From: Cryptosporangium aurantiacum
GTDB lineage: Bacteria > Actinomycetota > Actinomycetes > Mycobacteriales > Cryptosporangiaceae
Length of the DNA: 64,000 nt
Direction: 5' to 3'
Assembly (NCBI RefSeq): GCF_900143005.1
Contig: NZ_FRCS01000001.1
Coordinates: 124,001-188,000 of the forward strand
The position numbers and the translations under genes are program-made. Below the pieces are notes generated by a model that ran no database searches, had not been told where the DNA came from, and was given only the letters and a program-made list of their open reading frames with translations. Numbering within the stretch: position 1 is the stretch's first letter; each line of letters begins with the position of its first letter. Below, one piece after another: positions 27,761 through 36,029 of this stretch.

Positions 27761-28420
27761 GTGCGCTTGGTCATTGCCCGCTGCTCGGTCGACTACATCG
27801 GTCGACTCACCGCTCATCTCCCGCCCGCGACGCGGTTGCTGCTCGTCAAGGCCGACGGGTCGGTGTCGATTCACGCCGACGACCGTGCCTACAAGCCGCT
27901 GAACTGGATGAGCCCGCCGTGCCGGCTGGAAGAACAGCCCGGCGTCTGGACGGTGGTGAACAAAGCGGGCGAAGAACTGCGCATCACGATCGACGAGGTG
28001 CTCCACGACTTCAGCTACGACCTCGGCGTCGACCCCGGCCTGGTGAAGGACGGGGTCGAGGCCGACCTGCAGCGTCTGCTCGCCGAGCACATCACGACGC
28101 TCGGCGAGGGGTACACGCTGATCCGGCGGGAGTACCCGACCGCGATCGGCCCGGTCGACATCCTCTGCCGGGACGCGTCCGGAGGGACGGTCGCGGTGGA
28201 GATCAAGCGGCGCGGCGAGATCGACGGGGTGGAGCAGCTCACGCGGTACCTGGAGCTGCTGAACCGCGATCCGCTGCTCGCGCCGGTGAGCGGCGTCTTC
28301 GCGGCCCAGCAGATCAAGCCCCAGGCCTCGGTGCTCGCCGCCGACCGCGGCATCCGCTGCGTCACCCTCGACTACGACGGTCTCCGCGGCATCGACGACT
28401 CCGACGGCAAGCTGTTCTAG
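27761..28420 (+). CDS. nucS: Mismatch-specific endonuclease NucS (EndoMS)
   Basis: The 219-residue protein starts [21 protein letters not shown] and is close to mycobacterial NucS in length. The N-terminal DNA-binding domain includes [29 protein letters not shown]. The C-terminal RecB-like nuclease has Asp133, Glu147 and Lys149 (PVDILC, VEIK). The C-terminus IDDSDGKLF fits the sliding-clamp-binding tail. In actinobacteria without MutS/MutL, NucS cuts G-T, G-G and T-T mismatches in both strands and keeps mutation rates low. GTG 27761 gives the conserved N-terminus. Confidence 0.95.
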   Translation: MRLVIARCSVDYIGRLTAHLPPATRLLLVKADGSVSIHADDRAYKPLNWMSPPCRLEEQPGVWTVVNKAGEELRITIDEVLHDFSYDLGVDPGLVKDGVEADLQRLLAEHITTLGEGYTLIRREYPTAIGPVDILCRDASGGTVAVEIKRRGEIDGVEQLTRYLELLNRDPLLAPVSGVFAAQQIKPQASVLAADRGIRCVTLDYDGLRGIDDSDGKLF

Positions 28421-28477
28421 CGGGCTCCACGTTCAAGCGAGTGCGCGCGCCTGGCGGCGCTTCAACTGCAACCGCGG

Positions 28478-29206
28478 CTACGCGGACGCTGTGAGCAGCG
28501 CGGTTTCTAGCACGAACGCGGACGCTGAGGCGGCCAACAGGCGGGCCCAGGCGCGATAACCCGTCGGGCTCGGGTGGAACCGGTCGATCGAGAAGAACGC
28601 GGACGTGTCGGTGGGCAGCGCGCCGACCGTCAGGTGACAGAGATCGGGGCGAGCCGCGCAGAGCCGCGCGAGCTGCCGGTCGAGCAGCATCGCGTACCCG
28701 CCGATCGACCAGCGGATCGGCCGCGGCAGCGACCCGAACCGATGCACGGGCGGAATGCCCACCAGCAGGACGGGCACCGGCCGCCCGAGCCGCTCGCGGA
28801 CGGCGTCCACCAGGATCGAAACGTCGGCCCGCCAGGCAGACGGGCGCCGGAGACGCAGCGCGTCGTTCGTGCCCGCGGAGAGCACGACCAGGTCGGCGTC
28901 GAGTTCCTCGGCATGTGCGGTGACCAGCGCGGTGATGCCCCGGACGGTGTCGCCGCTGCGGGCGAGTACCCGCCACGCCACCGGCCGGCCCGCCTGCTCG
29001 GCCAACGCGGCAGAGAACTGGCCGGCGAGCGCCTCACCGTGGTGACCTGCGCCGACGCCGGCCACCGACGAGTCACCCACGAACAACACCGACAGCGGCG
29101 GCCCGTCGCCGTCGGGGATCGAGCCGGCGAGCGGCCCCGCCGCGTCCGGCAGGTGGGGGATCCGACGCGAGATCGCAGCGTGCAGGCGTCCGACCGGCTG
29201 TGTCAT
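28478..29206 (-). CDS. SGNH/GDSL hydrolase
   Basis: The 242-residue protein has all four SGNH blocks: VGDSSVAG (nucleophile Ser46), a Gly in RSGDTVRG, GTND (112-115), and DRFHPS (Asp208, His211). The family includes esterases, lipases and carbohydrate deacetylases acting on varied esters. No signal peptide or membrane helix is seen, so it is probably cytosolic. GGAGGAG lies 5 nt before the ATG. The genes on both sides give no functional hint. Confidence 0.85.
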   Translation of the reverse strand: MTQPVGRLHAAISRRIPHLPDAAGPLAGSIPDGDGPPLSVLFVGDSSVAGVGAGHHGEALAGQFSAALAEQAGRPVAWRVLARSGDTVRGITALVTAHAEELDADLVVLSAGTNDALRLRRPSAWRADVSILVDAVRERLGRPVPVLLVGIPPVHRFGSLPRPIRWSIGGYAMLLDRQLARLCAARPDLCHLTVGALPTDTSAFFSIDRFHPSPTGYRAWARLLAASASAFVLETALLTASA

Positions 29207-29272
29207 CCGTGCTCCTCCTGGCGTTCACCATCCGTTCAGCGAGCGGCAGTGTGACACGTGAAGGTGAACAAG

Positions 29273-30916
29273 CTACCGGGTGACGAAGCGGCCGATCATT
29301 CCGCGCAGTTGAGAGGACATCTCCGCGAGCTCCGCGGCGGCCTCCTTGGCTCGCTCGACGCCCTGCGTGGTCGAGGCGGTCGCGGTGGCCACCGCGCTGA
29401 TGTTCGTCGCGATCACGTCGGCGCCGCTGGCCGCCTCGGCCACGCTGCGGCTCATCTCCTGTGTGGTCGCGCTCTGCTCCTCGACCGCGCTCGCGATCGT
29501 GGCCTGGTACTCGTTGATCCGCTCGATCACCTCGGCCACCCGGCTGATCGCCTCCACCGCGCTGCGGGTGTCCTGCTGGATCGCGGCGACCCGGGTCCCG
29601 ATGTCCTCAGTAGCCTTCGCGGTCTCCTGCGCGAGCTCCTTGACCTCGTTCGCGACCACGGCGAAGCCCTTTCCGGACTCGCCCGCCCGCGCCGCCTCGA
29701 TCGTCGCGTTGAGAGCGAGCAGGTTGGTCTGCTCGGCGATCGACGTGATCAGCCCGAGCACCTCGCCGATCTCCGCCGAGGACGTACCGAGCCGCTCCAC
29801 CGTGCGGGTCGCCTGGTTGGCCTCGTCGACCGCGGTGGCGACCACCCCGACCGCCTCGGTCGTGTTGCGGGCGATCTCACCGATCGCGGCGCCCATCTCC
29901 TCCGCGCCGGCGGCCACCGAGTTGACGTTGCGGGCGACCTCGTCGGCCGCCGAGGACGCCACGGTGGTCTGGCTGTTGGTGTCGTCGGCGGCATCCGCGA
30001 TGCTCGTGCTGGCCTCGGAGAGCTGCTGTGACGACCGGGTCAGCGCGGTCGCGTTCGTGCCGACGGCGTCCAGCACCTCGCGGATGCTCGCAGTCGCCGC
30101 GTCCAGCGAAGTCGCCATCTGGCCGATCTCGTCCCGGCTGGTGATGCCGGCCGAGCCGGTCAGGTCACCACCGGCCAGTCCGTCGAGCACCGCACGCATC
30201 CTGGCGACCGGCCGGGTGATGCCGCGGGCGATCGGGATCGCGACCAACAGCAGGAGGATCAGCGCCATCACCTCGGCGATCAGCACGTCCCGGGTGGCGC
30301 CGTCGGAGGTGTTCTCCATCTCGGCCTGCCCGGCCGTGATCGCGGCGTCCACTGCCTCGTGCAGCGCCTCCAGCTGATCGTCGACGACGTGGTTCTTCTC
30401 CGCGATCTGGCCCTCGTTCGCTCGGGCCGCGGTGTAGTTCGTCCCCGCGGTGTCGACCAGCGTCGTCACCGTCGTCTTGAACGTCTCGAGGTCGGGTTTG
30501 ATCGCCTCGAACTGCGTCCGCAGGTTCGCCGGGAGCCCGGCGGCCTCCACCGCGGCGACGGCCTCGTCGATCGAGGCCGAGTCGTCGCTGGCGTCCTGCC
30601 TCACGCTGTCGAGGTCGTCGGTCTCGATCAGCGCCCGGTAGCCGTCGACCTTCAGCTCGGCGTTGCGGGTGTCGAGGTGGTTGAGCGCGGCCTTCGCGAC
30701 CTCCAGCGCCCGCACCTCGTCGGCCTGGTCGGTCAGCCGGGTCTGCGAGCGCAGGCCGATGACGCCGACGACAAGAGCGCAGGCGACCGCGATGACGATC
30801 AACACACCGAGCTTCACTGCCATCCGGAGGTCTTGGAACCCCCGGAACATCCGGGCCACCGCAGACACGAGCGCCGCCTCGACAGGTCCAGGGATGCGGC
30901 CGGGAGTGACCTGCAT
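29273..30916 (-). CDS. Methyl-accepting chemotaxis protein
   Basis: The 547-residue receptor has a membrane helix at about 35-55 and an extracytoplasmic four-helix-bundle-like domain (56-208). A second helix (211-230), HAMP (about 231-283) and the signalling hairpin follow. The tip sequence [20 protein letters not shown] is nearly invariant in chemoreceptors. It would signal to CheA/CheW, which are not in this window. Its presence implies a motile stage. It has no C-terminal CheR-binding pentapeptide. A later start at Met23 is possible. Confidence 0.95.
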   Translation of the reverse strand: MQVTPGRIPGPVEAALVSAVARMFRGFQDLRMAVKLGVLIVIAVACALVVGVIGLRSQTRLTDQADEVRALEVAKAALNHLDTRNAELKVDGYRALIETDDLDSVRQDASDDSASIDEAVAAVEAAGLPANLRTQFEAIKPDLETFKTTVTTLVDTAGTNYTAARANEGQIAEKNHVVDDQLEALHEAVDAAITAGQAEMENTSDGATRDVLIAEVMALILLLLVAIPIARGITRPVARMRAVLDGLAGGDLTGSAGITSRDEIGQMATSLDAATASIREVLDAVGTNATALTRSSQQLSEASTSIADAADDTNSQTTVASSAADEVARNVNSVAAGAEEMGAAIGEIARNTTEAVGVVATAVDEANQATRTVERLGTSSAEIGEVLGLITSIAEQTNLLALNATIEAARAGESGKGFAVVANEVKELAQETAKATEDIGTRVAAIQQDTRSAVEAISRVAEVIERINEYQATIASAVEEQSATTQEMSRSVAEAASGADVIATNISAVATATASTTQGVERAKEAAAELAEMSSQLRGMIGRFVTR

Positions 30917-30997
30917 CTCGTTCTTCTGTCGGCGACACGGGCGGCGAGTTGAGCCTTTGGGCTGGTAGCGGGCGTGCCCCGCCGCCCCGTGCGTCGG

Positions 30998-33100
30998 TTA
31001 GTCGCCCGCGCCGACCACGTCCAGGATCCAGGCGGTCGCGAACGCAGCCTCGCGCCAGGCGTCGTAGCGGCCGCTCGGCCCCGAGTGCCCCGCCCCCATC
31101 TCGGTGCGGAGCAGCACGTCGGAGGCGCCGACCGCGCGGAGCTTCGCGATCCACTTGGCCGGCTCGTGGTACAGCACCCGGGTGTCGTTCAGCCCGGCGA
31201 GCGCGAGGATCGACGGGTACGTCCGCGGCTCGACGTTGTCGTACGGGGCGTACGAACGGATGTACGCATACGCCTCGGGGTCGTGCAGAGGGTTGCCCCA
31301 CTCCTCCCACTCGGTCACGGTCAGCGGTAGTGACGGGTCGAGGATCGACGTCAACGCGTCGACGAACGGCACGTCGGCGACGATGGCCCGGAACGCGTCC
31401 GGAGCCAGGTTCGCGATCGCACCCATCAGCAGCCCCCCGGCACTGCCGCCGCGGGCAATCAGCCGGTCACTCGAGGTCCAGCCGGCGTCGACGACCGCTC
31501 GAGCGGCCGCGACGAAGTCAGTGAACGTGTTCTTCTTGTGGCCCAGCTTGCCCTCGGTGTACCAGCGGCGGCCCAGCTCACCACCGCCCCGCACGTGGGC
31601 GACCGCGAACACGAATCCACGGTCGAGCAGCGAGAGCCGGGCGACCGAGAACCAGGGATCGATGCTGATCTCGTAGGCGCCGTAGCCGTACAGCAGGAAC
31701 GGCGCGGTGCCGTCGCGCGGGGTGTCCTTGCGGGCCACCAGCGAGATCGGGATCCGGGTGCCGTCGGGCGCCGTCGCCCACTCGCGGTGCTGCTCGTACA
31801 GCTCGGGTTCGTACCCGCCGAGCACCGGCTGGCGCTTCCGCAGCGTGAGCTCGCCGGTCGCCAGGTCGCAGTCGAACACCGAGTCCGGCGTCACCAGCGA
31901 CGTGTAGTGCAGCCTGAACTGCGTCGCGAAGTAGTCGGGGTTGGCGGACGGCTCGACCGTGTAGACGGTCTCCGGGAACGTCAGGTCGCGATCGGGCTCA
32001 CCCTCGGTGAGCACGCGCAGCCCGGTGAGGCCGTCCTTACGCAGGTGGACGACGACGTGGCCGGCGAACGCGTCGACGTCGGCCAGCCGCACGGCGGGGT
32101 CGTGGGGGATCAGCGGCGTCCACTCGGACGGCGCGTCGACCGGGGCGGTGGCCAGCGCGAAGTTCTCCGCGTCGTCGTTGTGCAGGACGAGGAAACGCTC
32201 CGGACGGTTCGGCCCGGCCGCCTGATGGTCGATCGAGTACTCGACGTTGTCGCGGCGGGGCGCGATCAGCCGGGGCTCGCTGCGCGGGGCCGTCGCGTCG
32301 ATGACACGGACCTCGCTGGTCGTCTTGCTGCTGGCCTGGATGACGATGTACGCCTCGCTGCGGGAGAGGCCGACACCCACCCAGAACCGCTCGTCCGGCT
32401 CCTCGAAGACCATCGTGTCCTGGTCGGCAGGCGTGCCGACGGTGTGCCGCCAGACCCGGTGCGGACGCCACGCGTCGTCCACCGTCAGGTAGAACAGCTC
32501 GGTCGCGTCGGCGGACCAGGCCGTGCCGTACGAGGTGTTCGGGACCTCGTCGGAGAGGTCCTTGCCGCTCGCGAGGTCGCGAATCCGCAGCGTGAAGCGC
32601 TCGTCGCCGGCGAAGTCGGTCGAGTACGCGAGCAGCTGGTCGTCCGGGCTGACGTCGAACGCACCGAGCGAGAGGAACGCCTCCTCACCGGCGACCACGT
32701 TTTCGTCGAGCAGCACTTCCTCGCCGGGGAGCGGGGCGCCGTCCGTGGTCTCGGGGGGCGTCAGCTGACCCGGCTCGGCGCGCAGGCGGCAGTGGATGCC
32801 GTACTGCTTGCCCTCCTCGGTGCGGCTGTAGTGCCACCAGTCGCCCTTACGGCTGGGCACCGACAGGTCGGTCTCCTGCGTGCGCCGCTTGATCTCGTCG
32901 AACAACGTCTCGCGCAGGCCGGTCAGGTGAGCGGTGACCTGCTCGGTGTACGCGTTCTCCGCGTTGAGATACGCCATCGTGTCGGGATCGTCCCGGTCGG
33001 CCAGCCAGGCGTAGTCGTCCACGACCTCGTCGCCGTGGTGGGTCCGAACGAACGGGACGCGCTTCGCGACGGGGGGAGTGAGCGGCTCGGGGGTGGTCAT
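30998..33100 (-). CDS. Oligopeptidase B-like S9A serine peptidase
   Basis: The 700-residue protein has an N-terminal seven-bladed propeller and a C-terminal alpha/beta-hydrolase domain. The catalytic triad is Ser553 (GGSAGG), Asp639 (LNDTRV) and His672 (GAGHSG). The opening PVAKRVPFVRTHHGDEVVDDYAWL matches oligopeptidase B, which cleaves after Arg/Lys in short cytosolic peptides. TACGGT ends 6 nt before the ATG on the minus strand, with no ribosome-binding site, indicating a leaderless message. Confidence 0.93.
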   Translation of the reverse strand: MTTPEPLTPPVAKRVPFVRTHHGDEVVDDYAWLADRDDPDTMAYLNAENAYTEQVTAHLTGLRETLFDEIKRRTQETDLSVPSRKGDWWHYSRTEEGKQYGIHCRLRAEPGQLTPPETTDGAPLPGEEVLLDENVVAGEEAFLSLGAFDVSPDDQLLAYSTDFAGDERFTLRIRDLASGKDLSDEVPNTSYGTAWSADATELFYLTVDDAWRPHRVWRHTVGTPADQDTMVFEEPDERFWVGVGLSRSEAYIVIQASSKTTSEVRVIDATAPRSEPRLIAPRRDNVEYSIDHQAAGPNRPERFLVLHNDDAENFALATAPVDAPSEWTPLIPHDPAVRLADVDAFAGHVVVHLRKDGLTGLRVLTEGEPDRDLTFPETVYTVEPSANPDYFATQFRLHYTSLVTPDSVFDCDLATGELTLRKRQPVLGGYEPELYEQHREWATAPDGTRIPISLVARKDTPRDGTAPFLLYGYGAYEISIDPWFSVARLSLLDRGFVFAVAHVRGGGELGRRWYTEGKLGHKKNTFTDFVAAARAVVDAGWTSSDRLIARGGSAGGLLMGAIANLAPDAFRAIVADVPFVDALTSILDPSLPLTVTEWEEWGNPLHDPEAYAYIRSYAPYDNVEPRTYPSILALAGLNDTRVLYHEPAKWIAKLRAVGASDVLLRTEMGAGHSGPSGRYDAWREAAFATAWILDVVGAGD

Positions 33101-33106
33101 GCCCGC

Positions 33107-33112
33107 ACCGTA
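33107..33112 (-). promoter_or_regulatory. -10 box (TACGGT) of oligopeptidase gene
   Basis: On the minus strand TACGGT is followed by GCGGGC and the ATG at 33100. The spacing is the same 6 nt seen before murA and the adenosyltransferase. Confidence 0.4.
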
Positions 33113-33248
33113 TCCGGTAGGTGCGCGGCCCGCCGAGGACGACGCTGCCAAGCGAGCCCCGCCCTCGACGGGCTCCAGGTCAGAATGTCGCGTGCCTTCG
33201 ACACGCGCAAACGGGGAATGTCTCCGGATGGGGGCGGTTGAAACGAGC

Positions 33249-34277
33249 ATGGCTGACAGCGAACTCGCCGTGTCCGTGCTCGACTTCGTCGGGATCCCGT
33301 ACGGCGGCACCGCCACCGAAGCGATCGACGGGAGCGTCGAGCTGGCCCGGACCGTCGAGCGGCTGGGCTACCGGCGGATCTGGTTCTCCGAGCACCACAA
33401 CAGCCCGACGCTCGCCTGCACGGCCCCGGAGCTGCTCATCGCCCGGGTCGGCGCGGCGACCAGCACGCTGCGGGTGGGGGCGGGCGGCATCATGCTGCCG
33501 AACCACGCGCCGCTCAAGGTCGCCGAGACGTTCCGCACGTTGGAGGCGATGTTCCCCGGCCGGGTCGACCTCGGGCTGGGACGGGCGCCGGGCACCGACG
33601 GGCTCACCGCACTCGCACTGCGCGGCTCGGAGCAGAAGGTGATGGGGAACGAGTTTCCGCAGCTGACCGGCGAACTGCTGGCGTTCCTCACCGACACGTT
33701 CCCGGACGACCACCCGTTCCGGTCGGTGCAGGCCACGCCGGCCGTGCCCGGGATGCCGGAGCTGTGGATCCTCGGGTCGAGCGACTACGGCGCACGGTTC
33801 GCCGCGGTGAACGGGCTGGCGGCGAGCTTCGCGCACCAGATCAACCCGGAGCTGGCGGGGCCGGTGCTGCGGGCCTACCGCCGCGACTTCCGGCCCTCGG
33901 AGTTCCTGGACGCGCCGCGGAGCAGCGTCTCGACGATCGCGTTCGCGAGCGAGGACGCCGCCGAGGTCGCCGAGTTCGAGGCGTACTGGACGCTGAACAT
34001 GGCGAAGCTGCGGTCCGGGCGGCTGGGGCCGATCTCGCCGGAGGAGCTGAAGGAGTTCGCGGCCTCGTCGGGGTACCCGGCGGCACGGGAGCAGATGGCG
34101 GGCCGGCTGAACGCCGGGTCGCCCGAGGTGGTGGCGACCCGGCTCCGCGCGCTCGTGGAGGACACCGAGGCCGACGAACTCATCGTCGCGACGCCGACCC
34201 CGAGCTACGCCCAACGAACCCGCAGCTACGAACTCCTCGCCGCCGAGCTGGGCGTCCGCGGCCCGGCGTCCGAATGA
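33249..34277 (+). CDS. LLM-class flavin-dependent oxidoreductase
   Basis: The 342-residue protein is a luciferase-like monooxygenase-fold enzyme of the MsnO8 type: VSVLDFVGIPYGGTATEAIDGSVELARTVERLG, WFSEHHNSPTLACTAPELLIARVGAAT, and GGIMLPNHAPLKVAETFRTLEAMFPGRVDLGLGRAPGTD. These bind reduced FMN and oxidise varied substrates; the substrate here is unknown. ATG 33249 gives the conserved start; an ATG at 33228 would add seven residues. It is convergent with the aldehyde dehydrogenase gene, 14 bp apart. Confidence 0.9.
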   Translation: MADSELAVSVLDFVGIPYGGTATEAIDGSVELARTVERLGYRRIWFSEHHNSPTLACTAPELLIARVGAATSTLRVGAGGIMLPNHAPLKVAETFRTLEAMFPGRVDLGLGRAPGTDGLTALALRGSEQKVMGNEFPQLTGELLAFLTDTFPDDHPFRSVQATPAVPGMPELWILGSSDYGARFAAVNGLAASFAHQINPELAGPVLRAYRRDFRPSEFLDAPRSSVSTIAFASEDAAEVAEFEAYWTLNMAKLRSGRLGPISPEELKEFAASSGYPAAREQMAGRLNAGSPEVVATRLRALVEDTEADELIVATPTPSYAQRTRSYELLAAELGVRGPASE

Positions 34278-34291
34278 CGCAGTGAGTGGGC

Positions 34292-35815
34292 TCAGCGCTT
34301 GGGCGCGCCCTTGCCGTAGAGGGTTTTCATCGTGCGGGCCAGCAACGAGTTCGTGGAATCGGTGCGGGTGAAGCTGTAGATCGCCAGCGGCAGCGCGAAG
34401 CGCTGACGCGCGATCGCCTTCGGCCGGGTGAACTCCCGCAGGCCGTCCTCGCCGTGGATCCGTCCGAACCCGGAGTCACCCACACCGCCGAACGGTAGCG
34501 CCGCCACGCTCGCGAACGAGATGACCGAGTTCACCGCGGTCATCCCGGAGCGGATCCGCCGCGCCAGCTCGACGCCGCGCCGCTTCGAGAACACCGCGGC
34601 GCCGAGCCCGTACGAGGTGCCGTTCGCACGCTCGACGGCCTCGTCCATGTCCCGCACCTTGCTGACGGTGAGCGTCGGCCCGAACGTCTCCTCCTGGACG
34701 GCAGCGGAGTCCTCCGGCACGTCGGTGAGAACGACCGGCCCGACGAACGGCCCGCTGACCGACTCGGCGCCACCGACCACGGCCTTGCCGCCGCGGGCGA
34801 GAGCGTCGTCCACGTGCCGGCGGATGACGTCGAGCTGCGACGGCATCGTCGCCGGCCCGTAGAGCGCGTCGGGCGCTTCGCCCGGCGTGACGTTCTTGGC
34901 CGCGGCGGTCAGCTTGGCCAGGAACGGCTCGTACACGGCCTCGTGGACGTAGACCCGCTCGGTGCCGATGCAGGTCTGACCACCGTTGGACATCCCGCCC
35001 CACACCGCGGCGTCGGCGGCGGCGTCCAGGTCGGCGTCGGCGTCGACGAGCAGCGGGTCCTTGCCGCCGCATTCGATCAGCACCGGCGTGAGCGTCTGCG
35101 CGGCGGCCGCCATGATCTTCTTGCCGGTCGCGGTGGAGCCGGTGAACGCGATCTTGTCCACGCCCGAGGTCGTCAGCGCGGCACCGGTCTCCCCGCCGCC
35201 GTAGACGCCGACGAACACCGGGTGCTCGGGCACGACCTCGGCGAACGTGTCGACCAGCCACTGGCCGATCAGCGGCGTGTACTCGCTCGGCTTGAACACC
35301 ACGGCGTTGCCCGCGGCCAGCGCGTACGCGATCGAGCCCATCGGCGTGAAGACCGGGTAGTTCCACGGGCCGATCACGCCGATCACGCCGAGCGGCGCGT
35401 ACTCCAGGCTCGCGGCGATGTTGGCCGCGAGCAGGCCGGACGGCACCCGGCGCGGCCCGAGGACCTTCGCGGCCTTCTTCGCCGCCCAGTCCAGGTGGTG
35501 GACGGTGATCAGCACTTCCAGCATCGCGTCGTCGGACGGCTTGCCGTTCTCGCGGTGCATCAGGTCGGCGAGCTCGTCCATCCGCTGCACGATCAGCGCC
35601 CGCCAGGCCAGCAGCCGTGTCCGGCGTCCGGAGTACCCGAGCGCGGCCCACCAGGCCGACGCGGCACGGGCCTTCTCGACCGCCGACCGCACAGCGTCCG
35701 GGTCGGTGACCGGAATCCGGCCGACCTCCCCGCCGGTAGCCGGACTCGACGACACCAGGTGGCCGTCGACGAACGTCGGGGTGCCGGGGCGTGACGTCTG
35801 CTCGGCCACGGTCAT
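34292..35815 (-). CDS. NAD(P)-dependent aldehyde dehydrogenase
   Basis: The 507-residue enzyme has the full ALDH set: Asn152 in GPWNYP, KPSEYTP, FTGSTATGKK, Glu248 in IECGGKDP, catalytic Cys282 in GGQTCIG, and SFASVAALPFGGVGDSGFGR near the end. It oxidises an aldehyde to the acid in the cytosol. The closest classes seem to be succinate-semialdehyde or fatty-aldehyde dehydrogenases, which cannot be told apart here. AGGAGG lies 6 nt before ATG 35815. Its promoter holds the TTACT-N4-AGTAA palindrome shared with ccr, meaA and thiolase, so it may serve the same acyl-CoA metabolism. Confidence 0.92.
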   Translation of the reverse strand: MTVAEQTSRPGTPTFVDGHLVSSSPATGGEVGRIPVTDPDAVRSAVEKARAASAWWAALGYSGRRTRLLAWRALIVQRMDELADLMHRENGKPSDDAMLEVLITVHHLDWAAKKAAKVLGPRRVPSGLLAANIAASLEYAPLGVIGVIGPWNYPVFTPMGSIAYALAAGNAVVFKPSEYTPLIGQWLVDTFAEVVPEHPVFVGVYGGGETGAALTTSGVDKIAFTGSTATGKKIMAAAAQTLTPVLIECGGKDPLLVDADADLDAAADAAVWGGMSNGGQTCIGTERVYVHEAVYEPFLAKLTAAAKNVTPGEAPDALYGPATMPSQLDVIRRHVDDALARGGKAVVGGAESVSGPFVGPVVLTDVPEDSAAVQEETFGPTLTVSKVRDMDEAVERANGTSYGLGAAVFSKRRGVELARRIRSGMTAVNSVISFASVAALPFGGVGDSGFGRIHGEDGLREFTRPKAIARQRFALPLAIYSFTRTDSTNSLLARTMKTLYGKGAPKR

Positions 35816-35886
35816 CGGGACCTCCTGCGGAAGTGGGGCGGTTGTCCGGAGTCTAGGACTCAGGCGACCCACTGGTAGGGGGAAAC

Positions 35887-35900
35887 TTACTAACGAGTAA
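35887..35900. promoter_or_regulatory. TTACT-N4-AGTAA palindrome at aldehyde dehydrogenase promoter
   Basis: TTACTAACGAGTAA has perfect 5-bp arms. Read towards the aldehyde dehydrogenase, its right half begins a TAAGTT -10-like hexamer. It is the most symmetrical of the five sites sharing this motif. Confidence 0.6.
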
Positions 35901-35971
35901 CCCAGGTGACTCGGTTCAGATGGGGGCAGAGACCCGCAAGCGGTGTGATGCGGACCATGCTCCGGCCTAAG

Positions 35972-35985
35972 TTACTGATCGGTAT
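35972..35985. promoter_or_regulatory. TTACT-N4-GGTA operator before 3-hydroxyacyl-CoA dehydrogenase gene
   Basis: TTACTGATCGGTAT is an imperfect palindrome (TACYGATCRGTA core) and is 12 of 14 identical to the site before the thiolase gene. It lies 44 bp before the GTG start of the divergent dehydrogenase gene. Confidence 0.55.
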
Positions 35986-36029
35986 GCCAGACTCGGCCCA
36001 CTCCACGGCCAGCTATAGGGAGGGCGACC

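Noticed and set aside
34292-35815. Specific call as succinate-semialdehyde dehydrogenase
   Set aside because: Catalytic motifs only show the ALDH superfamily. No GABA-pathway gene is adjacent.
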